A program made the translations under genes and the position numbers. The notes under the pieces are model-generated. The model searched no databases, was not told where the DNA came from, and saw nothing but the letters and a program-made list of their open reading frames with translations. Of a stretch of DNA of 64,000 bases, positions 1 to 12,420 are shown piece by piece (the stretch's first letter is position 1; each line of letters starts with the position of its first letter). This stretch comes from Botryosphaeria dothidea (Eukaryota > Ascomycota > Dothideomycetes > Botryosphaeriales > Botryosphaeriaceae), in contig WWBZ02000001.1 in assembly GCA_011503125.2 (NCBI GenBank), positions 1,922,001 through 1,986,000 on the forward strand. Direction: 5' to 3'.

Positions 1-313
1 TAAATCAAAACAAGGAAAAAGAGGCCATGAGACACTCTAAAGGCAGGGAGGACGTGCCTCTATGAAGGGCAAGATGGCCCACTGAACAACCGGAAGAGAA
101 GATTGGCAGAGTAAGGAGACAGATGGAGCGAATGTGGAGAATGTTGTAGTCGTTGCAGCGGGCCGAGCGTTGCAGAATGATACGGCCCCTGAATTACCGT
201 AGCAGTACAGGAGGTTTGTTTGTTTCTGGGTATCTATGTAATAGAAGAACCGAACAAGTCATTGCGGCTGCCTTCCCGAGGAGAAAAGAGAAAATAGAGA
301 AGAGAAGAGAAAT
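1..313. other. 3' flank of the Sec7-PH gene, no gene seen
   Basis: This stretch lies downstream of the minus-strand Arf exchange factor, whose stop is at 314-316. I see no reading frame with recognisable protein content, no tRNA-like fold and no repeat. It probably holds the 3' untranslated region of that gene. Confidence 0.5.
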
Positions 314-3300
314 TTAAGCTTCCACGGCCTGCGGGTGGGCAATTTTGTGCAGGTCGTTTGCCCGGTTCTCCTCATTGTCATCACCGGCCTGCTTCGCCTC
401 TTTCTCCGCAAAGGCCACATCCTCCGATTGCTCGGCCTGGGCTGCATTGTCCCGCGTGGTGGTCGGTGAGAGATCCTCAGGCTCAGAAGCAAGCCCTGAA
501 TCCGCCATCTCTTCGCTCAAGCGTTCATTCTTCCAGGACACATCTTTCACCATAGGCTTGAGTCCGAGACCATTCTCCTTGTCCTCCAAGGTAGGACCGG
601 GTTCCTGCATCAAGTTCCGAATTGTACGAGAACTTTCCGATGTGGTCGAAGCGGCACGATCCCTACCCCGGATGGTGGCGTCGTCCTCGCCAGAATTCTG
701 CACTGTTAGCTTTGTGCCATCGTCGTTGGCCTGCTTTCGCAGCTTCAGGCGCTCCTCTGCTGAGAGGTTTTGCCATTCCGCACCGAAAGTGACGACGGAG
801 GCCTTCTTGCCATGGACAGTGAAGCTTTGATGTGTGCGTGGAAGAACCTCCGGGCTGGATGGGCCGCTGAGTTCATCCGACATGATGCTGGAACTGGATT
901 CTTTTCCCTTCCCATTGCGCCGGTGGCCGCTTCCGCTGTGCGTGTCCCGCAAAGTACGATGTAAACTTCGTCTGACCTTGCTACGAGACTCTGGGCTGCC
1001 CGCAGCTGGTCGCTCAGTGCCGTCGGCTGGTGGTGTCGATGGACGGCCATCCAGATTTATCGTGATCTCGCTCGGGTTTCGATCGGCATCAGCCATGCTT
1101 GACCTTCGGCGTCTGGAGCCTGCGTCCGATTCATCGACAGATTCCGTCTTATCTCCAGTTGAAGACACCGAGGGGCGATGCTCAAGACCGTCCGGGTGAC
1201 TGGAATTTGTAGAACCAGCCCATGAATCGCGGTTCGAAGGTCCAAAATCCATTGGAGGTATCTCCCAGCCAGCGGGCGGAGAGCCGGGGCTGGGTTGAGT
1301 GGTCTCTGGGGGCGTTGTGAAGATATCGTCGTCATTGACATCAGACTCGGCTGTGTCCGGTCTACCACTCATCGAAGGCGAGCGGGGTGATCGTGGTCTT
1401 GTCGTTGAACCACTCGCCTTCGACCCCAACCGAACCAATCCACTAAGTCGCGACGACTTCGGGCCTTGTACAGTGGATGGTGAGGAAGCAGCCGACGGGA
1501 GGGCGGGGACAGGCGGAATTGGTTCAATCTCCTTGAAGCGTGACTTCGCCGCGTCTTCAGCTGCCTTTTTCTCCTCGTCCACATCCATGATAAGAATGTC
1601 GCGATGGGCCTTCATGCGGACAATTTCGATGCGTATCCACTTCAATTTCGCTGCCATCCGGCCTGCCGCATGCATCACATGCTCTCTAGTCCTTGGCTGG
1701 ATTGGAGCCATAACCTGCAGGTGCCGAGCGTCCCTCAACCGACTGTCCAACTGCTTCACTGCCGCACCCAACCTGTCATCGGCCTCCTCGACCTTGCGTT
1801 GAATGTTTTCCCTCCTTGCAGTAGCAATCTGCTGCGCAAGCTGATTGTCGATCTTGCCACTCGTAACATGAACGTTACCAGTTGGAGTTGAAATAGATCT
1901 TGCCGATTGCGAGGATTCCAACCGTCTGAGGGCCCGGTTCCGTTGACCGTCATAATTTCCACCTATCAAACCCCTAGGCCGTATTCCAGCGGTCTCGAAG
2001 GCTGCGGTGTAGTTGATTTGCGCCAGCCAGTCATTCATGTCCACCTCACTATCAGCCAAGAAAACCTCCTCCGCTCCTCCCTTGGCGAATATGACAAACG
2101 CGTATTTGTGCTTTTTGTAACTTGAATCCAAGGCTGCCACACACTGATCCATGGGAATTGCGTAATCAGGTTTGAACTCTTCAACGGGTGGACGGAAAAC
2201 CACCGGGTTGCCAGCACCGCCAGCCCTTTCGTGGGAATCATGCTGGTGCATCAGGCTCTTGGCCCAACTGGCGTTTTTGAAGAAAGATAAGCTCGACCGG
2301 GTGAGAACCGCTCCCCATTCCTGCCACGGTGACCTTGCCGCTTTCTTCTTGGAGTCCTTCCGCCACAACACACCAACCTTCGTAACCGGCATCTCAACAA
2401 CACCGGCCTGGGCACCATCCGGATTCTCGATTGTCGTTGGCGACATGAAGGCTTCCGGCCGAGAACGAGCGGACACAATTTGGATGACGCCATACTTCGC
2501 GAAGGTCATATGCAAAGACTTCAAGTCGATACATTGTGCCGTGCCTTTGTAGCTGTAAGGGTCCTCGAACTGCATGACATCCTTGATCGGAGGCCTCAAG
2601 ATGTCTAGCTTATTCTCAAAAATGATAGTGTACGGATCCACCGGTTCCTTCTGAGCCTTCTTGACCGGGTCTTGTACAGCATTTTTGATGATCTTTGTCT
2701 TCTTGCTCCGCTTCGTGGCCAGACTTCGGAGGTCAACCTCGTCGTCGATATGGATGAACTGCGTATAGACGATGTTGTCGTATAATGTGGCCAAGACGTC
2801 CTCGTTTACCTCGGAAGCATTAGAACCATTGCAGTTTTTGATGTAGTCCGGCTTTTGCATTTTGCGTTTGTTGTTCGGATTGAAGAAGTCCGAATTCAAA
2901 AGCACAATGGAAAAAGAAATGAAATAAGCCTCCTCTGCAAGGAATTAGTTATCCCTTAATGAACGACAGACATGGACAAGAGGCGATATTCTTACCGGGT
3001 GAAACGAATATCCCAGGATTGCACTCATGGTAACGATCAGCGAATCCTTGGAGTACTCTGTCGATTTGCTGCGTCTCTTTTGGCAACTCCACTTCCATCA
3101 GCAGCTTCCTGAGGGCCATGTCAATGGGATCTCCAAAGAACATGAACCTCCGCATGTAGCTCCGTAACACCGCTAACGAGAACTCATCTCCGTGCTTGGC
3201 CACCACACTTGCAATCAAGCTCCGGTCGATATTTTCTTCAAGTCGTTCGAGATATCTCCCAGGGGCCTCGCCCTCCTCTCGTTTAGGTATCACTAGGGCT

Positions 3301-4748
3301 TCTCGGCTTATGTTCAACGACGTCGAATTCGATCCTCGTCCGGACGCTATACCTGGAGAACCTCGGCGTGGTGAGTTGGGTTCCGTATTCTGGCGAAAGC
3401 GATTTCCAAGATGAAACAGATTGCTAAAGCTTGCTCTTCCAGTGGTTGATGTGGAAAGGCGGCCATCTTGCCCCAAGGGTGGCGTGGGAGGCGGGTCTTC
3501 GTCAGACTTACCTCCCGTCGAACCCATGGTGGAAGACCGACCACGGGCACCTATTCGCGCAGGAGGAGCTAGAGACGGAGAAGACCTCGTGGATCGAGCA
3601 GATGTCGTCGAGTCATTTCTCAACAGGTTCGGTTGCGCGGCGGAAGAGACGTTGACGGCGGATGCGAGTGCGGAGTGTGATGAGGGCTGTGATGGATGGC
3701 TGCTTCCATCGGTATTTGATCGATGGACGGCGGTCAAAGGGGGGCTATAGGTTCCGTCTGGGGAGTGATGCGGAGAGTTGACACTAACGCCGCTGGTTGA
3801 GGCGCGAGGAGTAGCAGGCGCGGTGTCCGGAAATTCTGGTGGGGCTGGTATCTTAACGGGTAAAGGGAATAGGGATTTGCGGTTTGACTCCTTATTTCTC
3901 CTGGGTAACCTGAAGATGGTGGAATGCGAGGTCAGCAAAGGCCTCTTGTTCGTCGCAAAATGAACGTGGTCGTTGGAGCTCCCGTCGGACCGGGACGAGT
4001 CTGATAACCTTCCTCCCAGCGCATTCTGCGAACCCGTGTTCGAATGGCCATTCTCGACGGCGGCTTCACGCGCTCGGGATACGGACAGGCGCGCTGGATC
4101 CTCCTGACTGGGTCTGGCCTCCATCAGTCCTCCCAAGCTTGGCCGCGCATGTTCGGCGCTGCGTTTATGTTCCGAGGATTTCCGCGGGGATGAATCTGTG
4201 GCGGGCTCGAAGGACAGGCGGCGGCGGAAAGTTGGAAATTTCGTCTTCTTCTTTGGTGGCGGCGGATTCGCGGGGGGCTCCATGGTCGGCGCGGTCGTGA
4301 TGATTGCTGGGGCTGCGAGGGCGCGCGGGTTAGCTTGCTCGACCTCACGTGTGCGCGTTCGCCCTGGCGCTCCAAATTTACCTGCGGGCATGGCGGGCAC
4401 CGGAGGAGCGTCACGTTGGGCGGCCATCTGGGCGTGCTCTTTGGCCTTCTGGGACAGCTGCGGGTCCGAGGCATGACGAAACCTCAACATACTGAAGCGG
4501 CGCGTCTGCGCATTGTGCTCTTGAATGGGCGGCGACGGGGGCGGCTCGCCGGCCCAGGAAGCTCGCGGATCGAGCTGGGGCGGGCGCGTGCCATCGCTCG
4601 ACTGAATGCCGCGGTGGGGAGCGAGCTCTTCCGCGGACTGAGCGCGCGAAGCCTGCTCGCCGCGCTTGAGGATACTGGCAGGGTCGAGGGTGCTGCGACG
4701 CTTGAGGTCCTTTTCGCTCCTCCCCGGGCGTAAGCCTCGCAGCGGCAT
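314..4748 (-). CDS. SYT1: Sec7-PH domain Arf guanine-nucleotide exchange factor (Syt1-like)
   Basis: Two exons, 4748-2996 and 2934-314, give 1457 residues; the join rebuilds VSPEEAYFISFS in the middle of the Sec7 domain. The Sec7 domain spans about residues 470-650 and contains the glutamate finger (E558 in LPKETQQIDR), the residue that expels GDP from Arf in this family. A PH domain follows at about 772-896 (starts VGVLWRKDSK, ends near NDWLAQINY), then charged helical segments at about 955-1055 that could be coiled coil. Both ends of the protein are long, Ser/Pro-rich and probably disordered. The start has a close in-frame upstream TGA, and G at -3. Sec7 followed by PH matches fungal Syt1 (related to animal EFA6/PSD), which activates Arf GTPases in membrane traffic. 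The gene is divergent from ECM14, sharing about 740 bases. The family is secure; the Syt1 name is inferred from the architecture. Confidence 0.88.
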
Positions 4749-5484
4749 GGCTCTGGGCTGGGCGGGCGTGGGCGCGGGCGGTCAAGTCGGCATTGGCGAC
4801 GGTTCCGCGCGCATTGGGGACTGGAGTATGGTGGTGCTGGTTGGAGTAGGGGCCGTGGGGATCGCAGGCAGGAAACCAGGGGACCTCGTGGGATTACGAT
4901 GCTTTCGCCGGTGGGCCCCGTAGGGCTGGCAGAGCGCTGAGTCGGTGATGCAACGGATGCAACGCGGCCTGCGCTTCCAGGGGCCAGAAGATGGGACCGG
5001 GCCGGCACCGCCACGGCAATAACGAACGGGGGAGCTCGGGGCGGGCGCGTTGGTGTTGGGCGTCGGGGAGAGGTCGTGGGCTCGGAGCGGGAGAAAGAGA
5101 GAGGCAGTGGTGTCGCAGACTACGCAGCGCGCTGGAGGGCGACACAGCGGTTGGGCGCCGTGTGGCAGCGCGGTCTGGCTGGGAGCTTGCAGCGCAGCGG
5201 GCACCTGGCTCTGGCAGACAGGGCAGTGGCTGCAGGCCTGGACTTGGCGCGCCGGACGATTGGAAAAGGCGGCCTGTTTTGCTGCCGGTCAGCCACACGC
5301 GTCTCCACAGCAAACTGCCCGAACAGCTCCTCGCAGCCAACTCTCTGACGCCGTCACACCCGCCGCCGGCCCGCCCGCTTCCCAACGCCGAAGGACCTCA
5401 TACTTACGTACACGCTGCGCTGCAGCTCTGCACGCGCTCGCCTCCGCTGCCCGCCGCCGTCACCCGCACCATCCGGAGCCCGCC
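4749..5484. promoter_or_regulatory. shared divergent upstream region of SYT1-like gene and ECM14
   Basis: This GC-rich interval separates two genes transcribed away from each other, so it should contain both promoters and 5' leaders. Several long open frames cross it in all directions, but they are low-complexity Arg/Ala/Pro translations of GC-rich DNA and resemble no protein. No specific operator was identified. Confidence 0.45.
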
Positions 5485-7283
5485 ATGCGCGTCCACGTCT
5501 TCTCGCTGGTGCTGTGCGCGCCTGCCCTCGCCGCCGCCGGGCCCTCGCGCTTCGACTTCGACCTCTCCACCTTCGAGCAGCCTGACACGCGACCGTCATG
5601 GCGCAAGCTCTCCGATCGCATCCTAACCGCCGTCTGGGGGCCGCCCCATCCCCCAACCTCCTCCGACGCTGGCCCACGCGAATGCAACGCAAGAGGCGGC
5701 CGCGTGTCGCCGCCGAGCAAGCTGCTGGCCCGCTATGGCGAGGACATGGTGCTGCGCTTCAATGTGAGCACCGAATACGAGGCCGAAAAACTAGCTGAGG
5801 CTGCAAGCACGCTCTTCCTCGACGTGTGGGAGTTCAATGACAACTGGGTGGACATCCGACTGGCCAAGGACGTTGTGAGTGCTGTATTTTTGCGCCCAGA
5901 GGCTGCCTTTCTCACGAACCTTGACAGGTCCCGTCGCTGCTTGGGCTGCTGCCTGCTTCGCTGCAAGATGCCCATGCGCCGCTGATGCGCGACCACGATC
6001 TCGCCCAGGCCATCTTTGACTCGTATCCCGCGAGCGATTCAGACTCGATTCCCTCCCGCGAGCCGTTCTCGCACTCGGTGCGTCCCTCTCAAAATGCGCA
6101 GACCAATCTCTTTTTCCGCGACTATCAGCCGTTATCCGTCATCATGCCGTGGCTTCGGCTTATGGAATCGCTCTTTACAACACACACCCGATTGATCAAC
6201 ATCGGCATCTCGTACGAGGGCCGCGACATTCCTGCCCTGCGCGTAGGCGTCCATCCTACAAACAAGGACCAAGACAGCGGACCACGGAAGACCATCCTCA
6301 TTACCGGTGGTACCCATGCGCGCGAGTGGATCAGCGTCAGCACCGTGAATTACCTCGCGTACTCGCTGATTACCTCTTACGGTAAGTCTGCCACGACTAC
6401 TGCACTCCTGGAAGCATTCGACTGGGTATTTGTCCCTACCTTGAATCCTGACGGCTACGTCTACACTTGGGAAACAGACCGGCTTTGGCGTAAAAATCGC
6501 CAGATGACTTCTCTCCGCTTCTGCCGCGGCATTGATCTAGATCGCTCTTATGACTTCCATTGGGATGGGGAATCCACTCGCGCCAACCCGTGCTCTGAGA
6601 GCTACGCTGGGGATGCGCCGTTTGAGGGTGTTGAAGCAAAGCGATTTGCGGACTGGGCCAGGAATGAAACGGAGCAGAACAACGCCAACTTTGTCGCGTT
6701 CATCGACCTCCATTCCTACTCACAGCAGGTCATGTACCCATATTCATATTCCTGCGCTGCATCCCCGCCAACGCTGGAAGACTTGGAAGAAGTAGCACTG
6801 GGCCTCGCCAAGGCCATCCGTGTCTCTAAGAATGGTCAGTTGTACAAGGCGACTTCGGCCTGCGAGGGCAACGTTGCGTACACAGGAAAGAATAAGGACC
6901 AAAAGACGTACCTTCCGCGCATCGAGACCGGCGGCGGAAGCGCGCTCGACTGGTTCTACAACGAGCTGGGTATCAAATACTCGTACCAGATCAAGCTTCG
7001 CGATACGGGTAGCTACGGATTCCTTCTTCCCAAGCAGAATATTGTGCCCACCGGCAAAGAAGTTCTGGATGCCGTTTACTACCTGGGTCACTACATGCTG
7101 GGCGACATTGGTCTCACCGCTGAAGACGGCGAAAAAGGCGCAACAACTGAGCAACCTGTTCTCATCAAGCCCTCGACTGAGCTGGTCGAGCAGTATCAGG
7201 AAGAGCAGGGATTGAACCTCTTTGACGAATTTGATAAGGAGGCCCACATTGAGTGGGAACTCAGGCGTCGGAGGAGACGTTGA
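5485..7283 (+). CDS. ECM14: ECM14, secreted inactive M14 metallocarboxypeptidase-like protein
   Basis: Exons 5485-5874 and 5928-7283 give 581 residues. The chosen start opens a signal peptide ([10 protein letters not shown] then ALAAAG). A propeptide-like region follows, then an M14 carboxypeptidase fold. The zinc ligands are present: H260 and E263 in THAREW, and H392 in DLHSYSQ. The general-base glutamate of active enzymes, which sits in the ELRDTG motif, is replaced by lysine (K486 in [15 protein letters not shown]). This substitution is characteristic of fungal ECM14, whose mature form is reported inactive on standard carboxypeptidase substrates and whose yeast mutants affect the cell wall. 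The protein is therefore likely a secreted or vacuolar pseudoenzyme. It is divergent from the Sec7-PH gene. Confidence 0.93.
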
Positions 7284-9357
7284 AGTCATTACGATTCATA
7301 TATATTTTCCCCTCGTTCTTATTGATTTGTTCAATCCACTTGTGTAAGCGTTAATCACGAAGTCGAGATTAGTACGAATCTCTTGTCTGGCGTTCACTGG
7401 GCTTCTTGAGAAAGGCGTCGTTTAATAATTCTCGAGTACTGGGAAAAAGGTTGATTCTTGGTAAATATTCGATTGGTTTCACAGTCGTTCGTCGTTATGC
7501 ACTTCGATACCACACATGTCCTTTCGCTTTGCCTTTGGCCGTGGAAATTATGAAACTGAGCTTGCAAGTATCGCGGCGAGGCTCTACGAATTGGGTTTGC
7601 TTAAATGGATCCGTCTGTTCACGTACCGGGTTAGCTCCCTGCAGTCCCGGATGACGTATGACACCAGCTATCAAGCGGTAGTCTCTTCACCATTTTGCCT
7701 TTTTGTGCAATTTCCTCAGTCCAAAGAGAATCACGCTGATACGAATTAGACTTGGGCACGATAGTATGATCGTGATCCAAACCAATAGTCTGAAAGCTGT
7801 GCGCTAGGGGGGTTATCTGCACGCCACACGCAAACCCCAAACTCAAATGCGAGACAACTGCGGCAGAGCTAACATGAATTTACCGATAGACTATTAATCC
7901 CCGACGCCTTATCCCTGCCTCGCATCCGGCATCCGGACATCAATCCCAAACCTTAACACACATCCCGTATCGACACCCTCATGGCCACCTTCGACCTCCG
8001 AACTCAGGGACTCCATACTGAAAAAATCCTGTTGTTCACCATTTACCGACAATTAAACTCCCTACCAAACCTGCCCTTTGCGGATTCTTGACTAAGATAT
8101 ACCTCGTGTTCCAGCGACCCGCTACCACCATTGCTGCAGCGCATACTTCCATGACGGCCAGCAGTGCAACCAAAGCCTGTTCATGCTACTTCGTGGAAGC
8201 CTTTTCGAGAGCTAAAATTGGACATTGCGATGCAGTCCGGGAAGGGAAAGAGAAGTAAAGGAAAGTGCGAGTCAGTGATACTACCCACACACACAAACAA
8301 CGTATTGGAAGTGTGACGATGGTTGCGACGAAAAGACATAGTTAATCCAAGCGCTCGAATGGTGGAAAATCGCCCCGAGACCATGGTTGGGGGCCCAACG
8401 ATCCCATTGTGTTGATTGGGCGTCGGGTTGTGGCTGATGTTTCTTTTCACGTCCAGCTGCCAGAGATACGTGGAGACTGCTCAGTTAGCGCTGATGTTGT
8501 TTATTTAGAACTGGGGGCGATTCGTTCAACTGCCAAGCCTCCTTCGGAGTGCTATTTTGCTCACAGCTGACTAAATAAGTGGATGCCGTGAGGTAGATCA
8601 GCGTTGGCCTGGCTTGCTTGCAGCAGAATCAACATGCTACGCACTGGCGTGATACATCGGCGGATTGTATCTTTGTTGTATTGTGGATCTCCAACAATTA
8701 CGGCAGACCGGAGTGGGTGGAGATGATGCGGCCTTTCTTGCGTAGCGGAGTCTGTTCGGAGGTTTGTGTTTTCGCCGTTGTCATCCAAGCCCTGCGTGCT
8801 GAGGTTGACGTTCGGATGACTGAAGGCAACGAATTGTGGGGCTGTATTGTGGCTGATGCGCCAATGTGACATTAATGGGGAGTCGGAGAATTTATCGTGA
8901 TGTTAACGTACTTTGATTCTAGGCTACTCGCATCCGGACAGCTAGTTCAACTCCACATAGTGAGTGAAGCCTGTGATACCTTGGGTCTACAAAAGGTCTT
9001 ATTGTTTGGCATCCAGACTCCGGGTGGGCATGCCTGAAGTTTCTACTCGGATGTTGCCAAAGCTTCTTGCTCAATTGCACACTTCAAAACTATGGGCGTA
9101 CTAGAACATTTTGTGGAACAAGACACATTCTATTGGCGTTCTCTTTGGATTAAAAGCTATATGAATGATGTTGTCATGCAGCCGGAGTTATCCTTCTGTA
9201 ATGTTCCATGCGCATAGTGCTCTTGGCCTTTCATAAACCAATTTTCCCCCAAGTAGTCTAGTATCTGTCAAAGCCATACAGTAACAAAGCCTTCTGGATA
9301 CGATTCCGTGAGAGCGTAAGGCTGACCGCCAAAACCGAGACCATGACAACCCACAAT
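7284..9357. other. 2.1-kb intergenic region with no supported gene
   Basis: The interval lies between the 3' ends of ECM14 and of the Ser-rich gene, which converge here. The longest open frames are about 70-100 codons, on both strands, with compositions that match no family I know. I saw no terminal inverted repeats, tRNA or tandem repeats. It is unusually long for a convergent spacer, so an unrecognised orphan gene or noncoding RNA is possible. Confidence 0.4.
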
Positions 9358-11095
9358 CTACGGCTCAAACGCCTCACACAGGGCCTCACACCTGACGTGC
9401 ACGCAGTCTAGCTTGCTGCAGACATTGTTCTCGTAGTGCGTGAAGCATTGGCAGCGGCAGCACCTCCACCTCCTGAAACCCCTCTGCATAATTGCTCCCT
9501 GAAGCATGAGCGGTTGATCGTACTGCACCTTAGTCGGATGCGCAACCCTCTCGGAGCCCACCGGGCCGTACACCTGACTCTGCAGCGTACGCATCCCTCT
9601 ACCCGGCATGCGAGGAACGAGCGGACTAGGCGGCGGCGGCGGATCGAGTGCGGCAGGCACGACTGGCTCGCGGGGGCCAAAATCGAGGACGGTGTGAGCC
9701 TCGCGAAGGACCCTGCGCGCCACGGCGTTGCGCTGCTCGGTGGTGCTGTGCTTCTGGGTGTTGATTTCTTGCAGCGTCTTCATCAGTGCGGCTCTGGCAG
9801 CGGCGGAGTCATGGTAAGTGGAGGAAGAGTCGTGGTGGTGGCTGTCGTCCTTGTCCTTGGAGACAATCGTGGTCTTGGGCGTGGGGATCTTGCTCTTCTT
9901 CTGCAGCTTGGTACGCTGGGGTTCGCGGAGAGTGCTAGAGGGTGAGCTGCGTCCATTATGGTTGCTTGACTCGGAGATCTTCTCCACGGAAGGAGGGGTG
10001 GTGGATGTGTCCGTTGACACCATGCGCTCATGAGGCAGAAGCGGAGCATCGCGATTGGCAAAAGCATCCTTCGAGGTATCCGAGAAAGGAGATATCGGGC
10101 TATCATCAGGCCTGACGCCGGAGTCACGGACAGGGGAGACGGGGGAGGGGGTGCGGCGCTTCTCCCTGATCCTGGAGCTGCGACGCATACGGCGCCTGCC
10201 GCGAGTGTCGGGATCCAGGTAGTCGGGGTTCTCAGTTGCTATAGCAAGATCGAGTAGTAAGTCATGTTCATTATTTGGAAGCCTTATGGTAATCTCAGGG
10301 GGTACAAGGCGAATAGTTGGCCGGCTATCTGGGAGTGTGATTATCCACGCCCTGCAGAGAACCAGATGCGCTACTCATAGAGGGGGATTGTCTCAACTTA
10401 CAGAAGCGCTTCGTATCAACAGCTGGACCGATGGACTTGCGACGCTCGCGAGCATCGACAAACTTCTTGTCAGACATTGCCGGCTCGCTCTTCGTGGACA
10501 TGGGAGACAGAGTTCCCAATGACTCGAGGTCGCTGCTCTCATAGCTACTGTCTTCTTCCGGCAGTTGGGCAGACAAGTGACTCTTCTGATCGCTGTAGTT
10601 CACACCCAAGATCTTTGAAATCTTTCCTGTCTTGCAGGACGACAAGCTGTCGGACTCTTTCTTGTGTGGGATTGGCTTGGGATCGGCGCTTGTTCCAGCC
10701 ATATCCTTCGTTCGAATTCTGGTGGCAGAAGTGGGCTCTGGCTGACGGCGCTCCGTGCGACGGATATCCCTGCGTGAGGGCGCGTTCATCTCACGCTCGG
10801 TAGGCTCCTGGGCTGGTGACTTGTCGCGTTGCTCCCAGGAAGACGCAGGCGAAGTAAGTGAGGCGGAGGTGTCGATGTTGGACCGCTTCTTCTGCAGCTT
10901 CCTAGGTATGCGTGCGTTGGGTGAGAGAGAGGGAGGCCGAGCAACAGGTAGCGCAGGAGAGAGTCTATCGTTATTTTTGTTGTAGTCCGCCATCAAGCAG
11001 GAGCCGTCGGAGTTCGAATCAGTCGTGTCATCCGCGGGCGACTTGTTGCGGCTACGACGGAACATCTGGCGCAAGGTTGGTTGCTTGTCCGCCAT
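9358..11095 (-). CDS. uncharacterised Ser/Arg-rich fungal protein with Cys-rich C-terminal motif
   Basis: Exons 11095-10402 and 10328-9358 give 554 residues; the join reads KRFYSRPTIRLVPPE. The start ATGGCGGAC has A at -3; an in-frame ATG at 11296 would add about 67 residues that look like leader. Most of the protein is Ser/Pro/Arg/Lys-rich and predicted disordered, with many possible kinase sites. A conserved-looking linker (ITIRLPNNEHDLL) follows the intron. The last 37 residues or so hold a compact cysteine motif (RWRCCRCQCF, then CSKLDC, CEALC with interspersed His), resembling the small zinc-binding tails seen in many filamentous-fungal proteins of unknown role. Function is unknown; nuclear location is only a guess from basic clusters such as RRRMRRSSRIREKRR. 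Confidence 0.7.
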
Positions 11096-11654
11096 GGTTA
11101 GTCTTGAATGGGTGTTGCGCCAGCCAAGGCCAGCTATTTGAGGAAACGAGATCGTGAAGGACTGTAGCTGCAGGTTGGGAGTTGGGAGCCGCGTGGATTG
11201 GTGAAGATCTTTGGAGCGTGAGTCGGCCGCGAACGAAGAGAGGAGTACAATGTGCGTGGTATTTGAGCGACGCTTAGCGAGGTTCTGCCGGGGCACTAGT
11301 GGAGTGAGGTGATTGAAAAGGTGTTATAGATCTGGGTTAGACTCCACGCAATGTTAACTCTAGACCGCGCACAAACAACACCATAAACTCGGTCCAAGTA
11401 AGAGAACCACTAGGACTGGAAGGAATTTGAAGCAAAGTAGAACTTCCGGGCATGGGTGTTCTGATATCCGAAGGTGCGAACTGATCAGTCTGTCCCAAGT
11501 TGCTCAGCTACATGGTAGTGGGGCATCTCATTTTGAATATAGTGTGCATCTGGTAAACTAGCGCCACATCCTTCTATCCGGTAATACTTTTCCGGCTCTT
11601 CACCACGACACCAAGGCGACATGAATCTCTGGCCCGAGAAGCTGGCTTAGGCTA
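11096..11654. promoter_or_regulatory. upstream region of the Ser-rich gene and 3' flank of TMEM170
   Basis: Both neighbours are on the minus strand, so this spacer holds the promoter and leader of the Ser-rich gene and the 3' end of the TMEM170 transcript. No distinct motif or additional gene was found. Confidence 0.4.
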
Positions 11655-12199
11655 TCAAAGTGCTCCCTGGATAGCAAATGAGGAGAGAATAAGCACGAGG
11701 GTGTTAATAAGTCCCCAAACAAATGGTATCCACGTCGACATGCTGTAATAACCTGCGCTGTAAACACCGCCGAGCCTGCGAACATAAGATGGTCAGTCAG
11801 ATAGAACCTGCAGAAAGCTAGAAGGATACCAAACATACAAGCCGCCGACAATACTTCCAGCAATAAGAGCCTCCATACCTCCGATCACACAGAAGATGAC
11901 AGGGACGATCCAGATGACCTTCCAATTCCTCCATTGTACGACGACGGCATAGCCCGAGGTAGCAACATGGACGGCTCCGAAGAAGATGAGGGTCCAGATC
12001 AGAGTGAAGCGCCAGATATCACCGGGCTCATAGAGGTAGTATGCTTGGTGGCCGCGCACGGGAAGAGGCCAGTACAACGACGGGAAAGGAGGAGTCTCGT
12101 AGTCGCGCGGGACAGGGTCGTTCACACGGTAGACGAAGCTTGAAAACAGAGTGTCAGTATGTGTGCGCAAGGATTCAAAGAGGATCAAGTGTACCTCAT
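11655..12199 (-). CDS. TMEM170-family integral membrane protein
   Basis: Three exons, 12199-12195, 12138-11839 and 11775-11655, give 141 residues. The first exon holds only ATGAG; joined to exon 2 it reads MSFVYRVNDPV. The second join restores SIVGGLLGGVYSAGYY. There are three hydrophobic spans: WRFTLIWTLIFFGAVHV, IWIVPVIFCVIGGMEALIAG, and a C-terminal one around TWIPFVWGLINTLVLIL. The preceding region has the PSLYWPLPVRGHQAYYLY stretch found in fungal members. Human TMEM170A is an ER/nuclear envelope protein that affects ER sheet formation; the fungal role is not established. It is head-to-head with PEX8, with 221 bases between start codons. Confidence 0.85.
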
Positions 12200-12420
12200 G
12201 TTGAGCCCGCGTAGCGCCTCACATGGCGCAGTTGGATGCTTGGAGCCAAGGAGTGACGTCGAGGAGCGTTCAGATGCGCCGACTCCTGGCTGGCCCCTGC
12301 GTCCTACTTACCCGGCGAACGCGCCATGATGCCTCGGCTCACCGCGCCGCGCCTCTTCCGCAAGCTCGCCGCCGTGCGCGACAGCTCTCCCGCACAACCA
12401 CTCCCATAGACGCGCCCATC

